24,431 bases of DNA from JBDSLU01 sp039916225 (lineage in GTDB: Bacteria; Acidobacteriota; Vicinamibacteria; Vicinamibacterales; Vicinamibacteraceae): the NCBI GenBank assembly GCA_039916225.1, contig JBDSLU010000248.1, forward strand, positions 1-24,431. The letters are read 5' to 3'. Shown here piece after piece: positions 14,361 through 22,122 of the stretch; within the stretch, counting starts at the first letter, position 1; each line of letters begins with the position of its first letter. The translations under genes were made by a program, and so were the position numbers. The notes under the pieces are model-generated. The model did no database searches. It was not told the origin of the DNA and worked only from the letters and a program-made list of their open reading frames with translations.

Positions 14361-15262
14361 GCCCGCCGCCTGCCGTCCGCCGTCCGCCGGCGATCCCGGG
14401 CGCCTTCGCGGCCGCCTATGCGCACTGCGAGCGGATCGCGCGCGAGCACTACGAGAACTTCCCGGTTGCCTCGCGGCTGCTCCCGGCGGCGATGCGACCG
14501 CACGTCGCCGCCGTCTATGCCTTCGCCCGGGCGGCCGACGACTTCGCCGACGAAGGGACGCTGGAGCCGGTCGAACGCTACCGGCTCCTGGACGACTGGA
14601 AAGCGCGCCTGCACGCGCCTGCGCCGCCGTCGACGAGCACCGATCCGACCGATCGCGTCTTCGCCGCCGTCGCCGAGACGCGGCGCCTGTGCGAGCTGGA
14701 CATCCAGCTGTTCGACGACCTGCTGAGCGCTTTCAAGCAGGACGTGCAGACGCGCCGCTACGCCGAATGGTCCGGCGTGCTCGACTACTGCCGGCGCTCG
14801 GCGAACCCGGTCGGACGCCTCGTCCTGGGCATCGCCGGACATCGCGGCCGTGACGTCGAGCAGGCCTCCGATAGCCTGTGTACCGCGCTGCAGCTCGCCA
14901 ACTTCTGGCAGGATTTCGGTGTCGACTACCGCCGCGGCCGGATCTACCTGCCGGCCGAAGTCAGCGGCCGCCGCCGGGCCCAGGAAGGCGATCTCGCCGC
15001 CGGCCTGTGGACGGACGCCTGGCGGGAATCGTTCGACGAGGTCGTCAGGCGAACACGAATCCTCTTCGACCAGGGGCGGCCGGTCGCCGACCTGGTCAGC
15101 GGTCGGCTGCGCCTGGAACTGCGCCTGACGTGGCTGGGCGGCGTTGGCATCCTCGACCGCGCGGCGGCGCCGGGCCGCAATCCGCTCGAGTCCCGCCCGA
15201 CGCTGGGCGCCGGCGATGTGCCCGGTCTGCTCTGGCGCGCCATCCGGTGGCGCGGGCGGTAG
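14357..15262 (+). CDS. hpnC: Squalene synthase-like HpnC (hydroxysqualene synthase)
   Basis: GTG 14357, coupled to the preceding stop, gives 301 residues. It is a trans-isoprenyl diphosphate synthase of the squalene/phytoene synthase fold. The conserved entry EHYENFPVASRLLPAAMRPHVAAVYAFARAADDFADE carries the first Asp-rich motif (D61 D62 xx D65). The second, QDFGVDYRRGRIYLP, is at D186-D190. YCRRSANPVGRLVLGIAG is the middle signature. In the known three-enzyme route HpnD condenses two farnesyl diphosphates to presqualene diphosphate, HpnC converts it to hydroxysqualene and HpnE reduces it to squalene. The clustered hpnC-hpnD-hpnE order fits. A longer open frame upstream is not homologous. Confidence 0.93.
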   Translation: MSPPPAVRRPPAIPGAFAAAYAHCERIAREHYENFPVASRLLPAAMRPHVAAVYAFARAADDFADEGTLEPVERYRLLDDWKARLHAPAPPSTSTDPTDRVFAAVAETRRLCELDIQLFDDLLSAFKQDVQTRRYAEWSGVLDYCRRSANPVGRLVLGIAGHRGRDVEQASDSLCTALQLANFWQDFGVDYRRGRIYLPAEVSGRRRAQEGDLAAGLWTDAWRESFDEVVRRTRILFDQGRPVADLVSGRLRLELRLTWLGGVGILDRAAAPGRNPLESRPTLGAGDVPGLLWRAIRWRGR

Positions 15263-15284
15263 AATCGTTGGGCATCCCAGGGAA

Positions 15285-16184
15285 ATGGCCCGCGACACCA
15301 ACTTCTACTACTCGTTCCTGGTCCTGACCCCGGCGCGCCGGCAGGCGATCGTGGCGGTCTGGGACTTCTGCCGCGCCGTCGATGACGCGGTCGACGAGGC
15401 ACGGGTCGAGACCGAGGCCGATCGCGTCGCGGCCCACGCCCGGCTCGACGAGTGGCGTCGCGAGATTGCCCGCTGCTTCGCTGCCGACGATCCATCGGCG
15501 ACGCCGCAGACGCCACAGGGACAGGCGCTCGTGCCGTTCATCCGCCAGTTCGACCTTCCGCGCGGTCCCTTCTCCGACCTCGTCGACGGCGTGGCGATGG
15601 ACATCGGGCATCGCCGGTTCAAGAACTTCGCCGAGCTGTATCAGTACTGCTATCGCGTCGCGTCGACGGTCGGCATCGTCTGCGTCCAGATTTTCGGCTG
15701 CCAGGACGCCCAGTCGCGCGATTACGCGATGGACCTGGGCCTGGCGCTGCAACTCACCAACATCCTGCGCGACGTGAAGAAGGACCTCGCGCTGGGGCGG
15801 GTCTACCTCCCGGTCGACGACCTGGCGCGCTTCTCGGTCACCGAGGACATGCTGGCGCACGAGACGGCGTCACCGAACGTGCGGGCCCTGCTGCGCGCCC
15901 AGGCGGTGCGGGCCCACGACTACTACGCGCGGGCCACCCGCGCCATTCCCGCTGAAGAATCGCGCCGGCTGATCGCCGCCGAGATCATGTCGGGCATCTA
16001 CCAGGCCATCCTGGCCGAGATCGAACGGCGCGACTTCGACGTGTTCGGCGAGACGGTGCGCGTGTCGCGGCCGCGCCGGGCCTGGATCGCGATGCTGATC
16101 TGGGCGCGGATGACGTTCCGCGTGAAGGAAGCCTTCGCCGAGGTCTCGCGCGAGGTCAGCCGCCGCTTCGGCGGCCCGATGTAA
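15285..16184 (+). CDS. hpnD: Presqualene diphosphate synthase HpnD
   Basis: ATG 15285 (AGGGA just upstream) gives 299 residues. It starts ARDTNFYYSFLVLTPARRQAI, with Asp-rich motif 1 at FCRAVDDAVDE (D33 D34 xx D37) and motif 2 at LRDVKKDLALGRVYLP (D163-D167). YCYRVASTVGIVCVQIFG is the characteristic central helix pair, and the C-terminus is hydrophobic/basic (AWIAMLIWARMTFRVKEA). HpnD makes presqualene diphosphate from two farnesyl diphosphates at the membrane surface. Only 22 nt separate it from hpnC and 7 nt from hpnE, so a single transcript is likely. It is similar enough to phytoene synthase that only the context and the HpnD-type N-terminus settle the call. Confidence 0.93.
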   Translation: MARDTNFYYSFLVLTPARRQAIVAVWDFCRAVDDAVDEARVETEADRVAAHARLDEWRREIARCFAADDPSATPQTPQGQALVPFIRQFDLPRGPFSDLVDGVAMDIGHRRFKNFAELYQYCYRVASTVGIVCVQIFGCQDAQSRDYAMDLGLALQLTNILRDVKKDLALGRVYLPVDDLARFSVTEDMLAHETASPNVRALLRAQAVRAHDYYARATRAIPAEESRRLIAAEIMSGIYQAILAEIERRDFDVFGETVRVSRPRRAWIAMLIWARMTFRVKEAFAEVSREVSRRFGGPM

Positions 16185-16191
16185 GCGCGAC

Positions 16192-17577
16192 GTGGCGAAT
16201 AGCGCGTTCGACATCGTCGTCATCGGCGCCGGCTTCGCCGGCCTGTCTGCGGCAGTGCGCCTCGCTGCGGCGGGGCGCCGCGTGCTCGTGCTCGAGGCCC
16301 GTGGGCGCCTGGGCGGGCGGGCCACGGCGTTCGAGGATCGCGAGACCGGCTACCGCGTCGACAACGGCCAGCACGTCCTCGCCGGCTGTTATCACCAGAC
16401 CTTCCGCTTCCTGGACACCATCGGCGCGCGCGATCGCGTGTCGCTGCAGGACAGCCTCGACGTCGCGTTCATCGATCGCGACGGCCGGCGCTCGCGCCTG
16501 CGCTGTCCGCGCCTGCCGGCGCCGTGGCACCTGGCCGCCGGCGTCCTCCGCTGGTCCGGCGTCGGCTGGCGGGATCGTCTCCCGCTGGCGAAGCTCGGAG
16601 GCGCCCTCAAGCCCGGCGCCGCCCCTCCGCCGCCGACCGAGACGGTCGCGGCCTGGCTGGCCCGCCTCGGCCAGACGCCGCGGATGATCGAGATGCTGTG
16701 GGAGCCGCTCGCCGTCGCCGCCCTCAACCAGGGCATCGATCAGGCGTTGGCCGGACCATTCGTGCGCGTTCTTGCGCAGATGTTCACCGGCGCCACGCGC
16801 GACGCCTCGCTCGGCATGACGGCCACGCCGCTCGACGAGATGTATGCCGAGCCGGCGCGGGCGTTCATCGAGGCGCGTGGCGGGGAGGTCCGTGTCAACG
16901 CGCTCGCCCGGGTGGCCGTCCGCGGCGGACGGGTGGAGAGCGTCACCATCCGCGGCGAAGCCGTGCCGCTGCCGGACGCGGTCATCGCCGCTGTACCGTG
17001 GTTCGGCCTGGCCGCCCTGTTTCAGGACGCTGACGGCGCGCTCGCGCCGCTGCTGGCCGCCGCCGCCGGCACCGCGGCCTCGCCGATCGTCACGGTGAAC
17101 CTGTGGCTCGACCGCCGCGTGCTGCCCGACGCCTTCGTCGGCTTGCCCGGCCGGACCATGCAGTGGGTTTTCGACACATCGCAGATTCGGCGTACTCCGA
17201 GCTTGGCTCAGAGCCCGGCTCTGAGCCTGGGGCATCTCTCGCTTGTCTCCAGCGGGGCGGAGGCCGTGCTTCGTCAATCCAACGACGAGCTGATCGCGCT
17301 GGCTCGGCGGGAGCTCGGCGAGGCCGTCCCGGAGGCGCGGGCGGCGGCGCTGATCCGGGCCACGGTCGTCCGCGAACCGCAGGCGTCGTTCTCGCTGGCA
17401 CCCGGCCAGCCGGCTCGGCCGGGCACGCGGACGGCGGTCGCCGGGCTGTTCCTGGCCGGCGATTGGGTGGACACCGGACTGCCCGCCACGATCGAGAGCG
17501 CCGTCGTCAGCGGGCACCGGGCGGCGGACGATATACTGTCCGGACGCGCTCAGCACGACGCCTCCCGCCGAGGCTGA
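16192..17577 (+). CDS. hpnE: Hydroxysqualene dehydroxylase HpnE (squalene-associated FAD-dependent desaturase family)
   Basis: The 461-residue protein begins at GTG 16192, 7 nt after hpnD. The FAD-binding motif is IVVIGAGFAGLSAA (8-21) with Glu 35 at the end of the next strand, then ARGRLGGRATAF. VDNGQHVLAGCYHQTFRFL is the HpnE signature. The end GLFLAGDWVDTGLPATIESAVVSGHRAA closes the FAD site. It reduces and dehydroxylates hydroxysqualene to squalene in the known pathway. Between FDTSQI and LGHLSLVSSG the protein has what looks like an insertion, RRTPSLAQSPALS, encoded by a DNA palindrome at 17205-17227. The reading frame is intact throughout. Confidence 0.93.
   Translation: MANSAFDIVVIGAGFAGLSAAVRLAAAGRRVLVLEARGRLGGRATAFEDRETGYRVDNGQHVLAGCYHQTFRFLDTIGARDRVSLQDSLDVAFIDRDGRRSRLRCPRLPAPWHLAAGVLRWSGVGWRDRLPLAKLGGALKPGAAPPPPTETVAAWLARLGQTPRMIEMLWEPLAVAALNQGIDQALAGPFVRVLAQMFTGATRDASLGMTATPLDEMYAEPARAFIEARGGEVRVNALARVAVRGGRVESVTIRGEAVPLPDAVIAAVPWFGLAALFQDADGALAPLLAAAAGTAASPIVTVNLWLDRRVLPDAFVGLPGRTMQWVFDTSQIRRTPSLAQSPALSLGHLSLVSSGAEAVLRQSNDELIALARRELGEAVPEARAAALIRATVVREPQASFSLAPGQPARPGTRTAVAGLFLAGDWVDTGLPATIESAVVSGHRAADDILSGRAQHDASRRG
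17205..17227. repeat. Perfect palindromic element inside hpnE
   Basis: GGCTCAGAGCC (17205-17215) and GGCTCTGAGCC (17217-17227) are exact reverse complements with one central base. The segment lies in frame inside hpnE and encodes roughly LAQSPALSL, in a loop that seems longer than usual for the family. It resembles intragenic palindromic elements (RPE- or REP-like) that insert without breaking the frame. I saw no second copy in the window. Confidence 0.55.
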
Positions 17578-17608
17578 CAGACGCCGGTATTTCGAGGAAT
17601 CGACGAAT

Positions 17609-18691
<1,083 letters not shown>

Positions 18692-18722
18692 GCAGCGTCG
18701 TCACGGGCGAGGACGAGCGGTC

Positions 18723-19247
18723 ATGTCGATTCTGAAGGTCGCGCGCATGGGACATCCCGTGCTCCGCGAGGCAGCGGACGAGGTCGATCCGACGACAGTC
18801 CGCTCGCCCGCCTTCCAGAAGCTGATCGACGACATGATCGAGACGATGGTCGAATACGACGGCATCGGGCTCGCGGCACCGCAGGTGCACGAGTCCGTCC
18901 GTCTGTTCGTCGCCGGCGTCGAGGGCAGCGGCGACAACCTCAAGATCGTCCCGTTCGTGAACCCGGTCATCATCCCGGTCGGCCCCGACACGACCGAGGA
19001 GTGGGAAGGATGCCTGAGCATCCCTGATCTGCGCGGACGCGTGACTCGTGCCCGCGAGATCGTGATCCGGGCGCTCGATCGCCGCGGCAAGCCGTTCGAG
19101 ATGGGCCTCAAGAACTTCCCCGCCCGCGTCGTCCAGCACGAGGCCGATCACCTCGACGGTGTGCTGTTTCTCGATCGGATGGAAGCGCTGCACTCGCTGT
19201 CGTTCCTCGACGAGTTCCAGCGCTTCGGCAACGCCCGCGAAGACTAG
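18723..19247 (+). CDS. def: Peptide deformylase
   Basis: ATG 18723, preceded by GAGGA, gives 174 residues. All three catalytic motifs are present: GIGLAAPQV (47-55), EGCLSIP with metal ligand Cys 97, and QHEADH with His 139, Glu 140 and His 143. The C-terminal helix SLSFLDEFQRFG is short. The enzyme removes the formyl group from the N-terminal methionine of nascent proteins, using Fe(II) or another divalent metal. Def is usually beside fmt, which is missing here; the gene instead lies between an aldolase and a ThyX-like gene. Spacing of 31 nt after fbaB suggests co-transcription. Confidence 0.96.
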   Translation: MSILKVARMGHPVLREAADEVDPTTVRSPAFQKLIDDMIETMVEYDGIGLAAPQVHESVRLFVAGVEGSGDNLKIVPFVNPVIIPVGPDTTEEWEGCLSIPDLRGRVTRAREIVIRALDRRGKPFEMGLKNFPARVVQHEADHLDGVLFLDRMEALHSLSFLDEFQRFGNARED

Positions 19248-19262
19248 CCGCGCGCCGGCTTC

Positions 19263-19282
19263 GCCGTATCAGGCCGTATCAG
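19263..19282. repeat. Tandem 10-bp repeat upstream of thyX-like gene
   Basis: GCCGTATCAG occurs twice head to tail (19263-19272, 19273-19282), ending 12 nt before the ATG of the thyX-like gene. The region lacks a convincing Shine-Dalgarno. It may be a binding site or a replication slippage duplication. Confidence 0.4.
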
Positions 19283-19294
19283 ACCGCCGCGAAG

Positions 19295-20833
19295 ATGACG
19301 CTCGAGACTGGTCCCCCCAAGGTCACGCTGCGCAATGCGCCGACGGCGGCCTACGACGGCGCCATCGCCGCCGCCCGCACGTGCTACGCGCCGCGCGTCA
19401 TCACCGCGGCGGAGATCACCGATCGACAGCGCGACACGATCGGCAAGCTGACGTTCGACGCCGGCCACCACACCGTCTACCAGCACGCGACGTTCGAGTT
19501 CGGCCTCGAGCAGGTGTCGCGCCAGTTCGTCTGGACCGCGCTGCACAGCTACCCGTTCTACAACTCCGAGCAGCAGAGCCAGCGCTACGTGAAGCTGGGC
19601 GAGCCGAAGGCCTACGTCCCGCCGCTCGACGGCGAGGCGCGGGCGGTGTTCGAGCGGGCGGTGGTCGAGGCCTGGGTGAGCTATGCCAAGCTCTCCGCGA
19701 TCCTGAAGGACGACACCTTCGCGATCCTGAAACGGCTGCGCAACATCACGCCCAAGGCCAGCCCCGATCGCCTGAAGGCGCTCGAGAAGGAAGCCGAGAA
19801 GAAGGCGATCGAGACGGCGCGCTACGTGATCCCGCTCGCCGCCTTCACGGCGATGGTTCACACCATCTCCGGGATCACCCTCTACCGGCTGATGCGGATG
19901 GCGCAGGCATCGGACACGCCGCACGAGGCGCGCGAGGTCATCGGCGCGATGGTCGCGGCGGTGCGCCAGCACGATCCCGGCTTCATCGATCGCGTCGAGG
20001 TGGTGGGCCTGCCGGCCGAGGACGTGGTCGAGCGCGGTTTCCCGCCGGCCCGGGCCGGCGCCGACGCGTTCGCCGAGCGCTTCGACCGCAGCCTGGACGG
20101 CAAGATGGCCCAGCTCGTCGACTGGTCGCCGAACGCCGAGGAAGTGGTCGCCGACGCGGTGCGGTCGGTATTCGGCGCCGACGGTGACGACCTGACCACC
20201 GACGACGCCCTGGATCGGTTGCTCAACCCGGCCCGCAATCCGTACCGGCTGGACACCATCCAGGTGGCGTATCACTCGCCGCTGATGCGGTCGCTGCAGC
20301 ACGCCAGCTACACGTTCAGGAAGCGCTTGAGCCACACGGCGGATTCCCAGGATCAGCGGCACCGCATGGTGCCGGGATCGCGGCCGATGATGACGCTCTC
20401 GGACACCGTGCGACCCGACTACGTGACGCCGCGGATGATTCGGGCGAACCCCGCCGCCCTGGTCGAGTACGAGGCGGCCATGGCGCGGGCCTGGGCGGCG
20501 AAGAACCGGCTGCTGGCGCTCGGCGTACCGATCGAGTTCGCGCTCTACGTCCTGCCCAACGCCAAGGTGGTCCGCTTCGTCGAGTCGGGGCCGCTCATCG
20601 CCCTCCTCCACAAGTGGACGATGCGCACCTGCTTCAACGCCCAGGAAGAGATCTACGAGGCGTCGATGGAGGAAGTGGCCCAGGTCCGCGCGGTCCACCC
20701 GCGCCTGGCGCGCTTCATCGGGCCGCCCTGCGTCGTCCGCAACGGACTGGTCTCGCCCCGGTGCACCGAGGGCAACAAGTTCTGCGGCGTCCCCGTCTGG
20801 CGGGACTTCCCGAACGTCGTGCGGCCGCTGTAG
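19295..20833 (+). CDS. thyX: Two-domain ThyX-like protein (FAD-dependent thymidylate synthase family)
   Basis: The 512-residue protein is twice the normal ThyX length and appears to hold two ThyX-like halves. The N-half (about 8-240) aligns by eye with ThyX: GAIAAARTCYAP, FDAGHHTVYQHATFEFGLEQVSRQF, and YNSEQQSQRY (89-98) where ThyX has YNELSGRY. The RHR of the signature RHRxxSxNxxSxR is absent there. The C-half repeats the layout (YHSPLMRSLQHASYTFRKR) and has RHRMVPGSRP at 355-364, without the rest of the motif. Three cysteines (479, 490, 497) close the protein in GPPC, RCTEG and FCG, possibly metal-binding. Known ThyX makes dTMP from dUMP with methylene-folate and FAD. Whether this long form does so, or one half is structural, is unknown. 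It ends the gene run at a hairpin. Confidence 0.82.
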   Translation: MTLETGPPKVTLRNAPTAAYDGAIAAARTCYAPRVITAAEITDRQRDTIGKLTFDAGHHTVYQHATFEFGLEQVSRQFVWTALHSYPFYNSEQQSQRYVKLGEPKAYVPPLDGEARAVFERAVVEAWVSYAKLSAILKDDTFAILKRLRNITPKASPDRLKALEKEAEKKAIETARYVIPLAAFTAMVHTISGITLYRLMRMAQASDTPHEAREVIGAMVAAVRQHDPGFIDRVEVVGLPAEDVVERGFPPARAGADAFAERFDRSLDGKMAQLVDWSPNAEEVVADAVRSVFGADGDDLTTDDALDRLLNPARNPYRLDTIQVAYHSPLMRSLQHASYTFRKRLSHTADSQDQRHRMVPGSRPMMTLSDTVRPDYVTPRMIRANPAALVEYEAAMARAWAAKNRLLALGVPIEFALYVLPNAKVVRFVESGPLIALLHKWTMRTCFNAQEEIYEASMEEVAQVRAVHPRLARFIGPPCVVRNGLVSPRCTEGNKFCGVPVWRDFPNVVRPL

Positions 20834-20857
20834 CGGCTCGTTCCCCCTCTATGCGGC

Positions 20858-20880
20858 GGGCGCATGCTGGACATGCGCCC
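20858..20880 (+). terminator. Hairpin terminator after thyX-like gene
   Basis: GGGCGCATG (20858-20866) pairs perfectly with CATGCGCCC (20872-20880) around a 5-nt loop, and C20857-G20881 extends it. It lies 25 nt after the thyX-like stop. A short T-run (GTTTTCG, 20887 on) follows a few bases later, so termination is likely though not of ideal form. Confidence 0.65.
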
Positions 20881-21079
20881 GTGGTCGTTTTCGCTTATGC
20901 CGGCACCGAAATTCGCTTATGGGCGAATCCGTCCGATTTTGCTCGGCTTTCTTGGATTCTGGGGCGAAACCGAGTTCTTGGATTAGTGTGTGTTTTTAGC
21001 CACTGATGATTCCCGAATCGCATGAGCGCTATAACCTGTTGGTAGGCTTAGATTTTTGGCTGGTGGGCTGGGTTTGACC

Positions 21080-21108
21080 TTGACTCGTTGTGAACGCTTT
21101 CACATAAT
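21080..21108 (+). promoter_or_regulatory. Sigma70-like promoter of the LolA-like/MMPL operon
   Basis: TTGACT (21080-21085) and CATAAT (21103-21108) are each 5/6 matches to the -35 and -10 consensus with a 17-bp spacer. A second TTGACC precedes the -35 directly (21074-21079). Transcription would begin near 21115, leaving a leader of about 75 nt before ATG 21190. It is the best promoter in the window. Confidence 0.65.
21089..21104. promoter_or_regulatory. Palindromic operator TGTGA-N6-TCACA
   Basis: TGTGAACGCTTTCACA has perfect 6-bp arms (TGTGAA/TTCACA) and matches the TGTGA-N6-TCACA consensus of CRP-family regulators exactly. Its core AACGCTTT also fits a LacI/CcpA-type operator (13 of 14 positions of the cre pattern). 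It covers the spacer and the first two bases of the -10, a position that favours repression by whatever binds. Confidence 0.6.
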
Positions 21109-21157
21109 CACTTCGGGATTTCGGACGCACGTTCAAGCCCTCGGCCCGGCAGCGCAG

Positions 21158-21193
21158 ATGACCATGAGCGTTGTTGGGTTGTGCTCCTCATGA
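21158..21193 (+). CDS. Possible 11-codon leader ORF
   Basis: ATG 21158 opens a frame MTMSVVGLCSS that stops at TGA 21191-21193, overlapping the ATG of the LolA-like gene as ATGA. The downstream gene lacks an evident Shine-Dalgarno, so coupling through this mini-ORF would make sense. It has no strong ribosome site itself. Chance is quite possible at this length. Confidence 0.25.
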   Translation: MTMSVVGLCSS

Positions 21194-22122
21194 ACTTGAG
21201 TGCCTTCCTGGTCATCTTCTTCCTCGCAATTCCGCTTCTGCTAGCCTCGTTCGGGATCCCCCCTTCTTTTCTTCTCCCCGTCGTCCTCGGCGCTTCGGCG
21301 CCGGTAGGGACGGCGGAGTTTCGTACGGCGGCGACGCCGGGACGCGGGCTGCAAGCTGCAGCGCCCGCACCAGGCAGCGCCGACTGGATCGCGCGGCGGA
21401 TCGACGAACGCGATACCGGCCGCGATTCGCGGCTGACGATGCGGATGCGGCTGTTCGACCGGCAGGGCCGCGCCCGTGAGCGGACGCTGAGCGTCAACGG
21501 CCTGCGCGGCCAAGGGAGCACCGGCGATCGGGTGCTGATCCGGTTCACCTACCCGAACGACATCGCCGGCACCGGCTTCCTGGTCTGGGAGCGCCCCGGC
21601 GGCGACGACGATCGCTTCCTCTACCTGCCGGCCCTGTCGCGTGTCCGCCGCATCACCGGCGCCGAGCGGCAGGAGAGCTTCGTCGGCAGTGATTTCACCT
21701 ACGAGGACATCGGTGGTCGGGCCATCGAGGACTACACCTACACGCTGGTCGCCGAGGACGGCCCCTGGAACGGCAGCTGGGCCGACGCCTCCGGCGCCAG
21801 GCATCCGGCGTGGCGCCTCGAATCCAGGGCCAAGGATGCCGATGCCGCCTATCCCAAGGTGGTCTCGACAATCCGCAAGGACAACTTCGTGGTCGTCGCC
21901 GCCGACGTGTTCAACCGGCGCGGCGAGCGAGCCAAGAGCTATCGGGTCACCAAGCTGTCGCAGGTTCAAGGCATCTGGACGGTGATGGCCTCGACCATGA
22001 CCAACGAGGTCGACCGCACCCGCACCGAGCTCGGCGTCACCGAGGCCCGCTACGACACCGGCCTTGCCGAGCGCGACTTCTCCCGCCGCGAGCTCGAGAA
22101 CGGTGCCGGGAGCCAGCGGTGA
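21190..22122 (+). CDS. Outer-membrane lipoprotein-sorting (LolA-like) protein
   Basis: ATG 21190 gives 310 residues; GTG 21181 would add three. The N-terminus NLSAFLVIFFLAIPLLLASF is hydrophobic and lacks positive charges, an unusual signal or anchor; no later in-frame ATG, GTG or TTG near the mature start was found. The mature part follows the LolA-like fold seen beside RND exporters: DWIARRIDERDTGRDSRLTMRMRL, RERTLSVNGLRG, RVLIRFTYPNDIAGTGFLVW, DDDRFLYLPALSRVRRITGAERQESFVGSDFTYEDI, and later AYPKVVSTIRKDNFVVV. Proteins of this group bind lipids or lipid-modified cargo in the periplasm. The stop overlaps the GTG of the MMPL gene (GTGA), so the two are translated together. The upstream promoter carries a palindromic operator. 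Confidence 0.85.
   Translation: MNLSAFLVIFFLAIPLLLASFGIPPSFLLPVVLGASAPVGTAEFRTAATPGRGLQAAAPAPGSADWIARRIDERDTGRDSRLTMRMRLFDRQGRARERTLSVNGLRGQGSTGDRVLIRFTYPNDIAGTGFLVWERPGGDDDRFLYLPALSRVRRITGAERQESFVGSDFTYEDIGGRAIEDYTYTLVAEDGPWNGSWADASGARHPAWRLESRAKDADAAYPKVVSTIRKDNFVVVAADVFNRRGERAKSYRVTKLSQVQGIWTVMASTMTNEVDRTRTELGVTEARYDTGLAERDFSRRELENGAGSQR
21288..21303 (+). repeat. UUCG tetraloop hairpin in the 5' part of the LolA-like gene
   Basis: CGGCGC-TTCG-GCGCCG is a perfect 6-bp stem closed by the very stable C(UUCG)G loop. It follows a pyrimidine-rich stretch (21260-21280) in the region encoding the end of the presumed signal. A T-run does not follow, so it is not a standard terminator. It could be a pausing, processing or attenuation element, or just codon chance. 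Confidence 0.4.

Larger units (their letters stand above)
20834..21189. other. AT-richer intergenic region with direct repeats
   Basis: This 356-bp stretch is the longest gap and is clearly less GC-rich than the surrounding genes. It holds a hairpin terminator (20858-20880) and two different direct repeats: TTCGCTTATG at 20890-20899 and 20912-20921, and TTCTTGGATT at 20949-20958 and 20975-20984. The latter flank or overlap a weak hairpin (CTCGG 20942-20946 / CCGAG 20970-20974). A promoter with operator (21080-21108) and a possible leader ORF (21158-21193) complete it. No protein-like ORF is convincing in 20881-21080; a small RNA or multi-site regulatory region is possible. Confidence 0.5.

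Noticed and set aside
19244..20698. 484-residue open frame antisense to the ThyX-like gene
   Set aside because: Composition is that of a shadow frame, and the sense frame has recognisable ThyX features.
20614..21006. 130-residue plus-strand frame running out of the ThyX-like gene into the spacer
   Set aside because: Most of it lies inside the ThyX-like gene in another phase, and the part in the spacer crosses the terminator hairpin and direct repeats.
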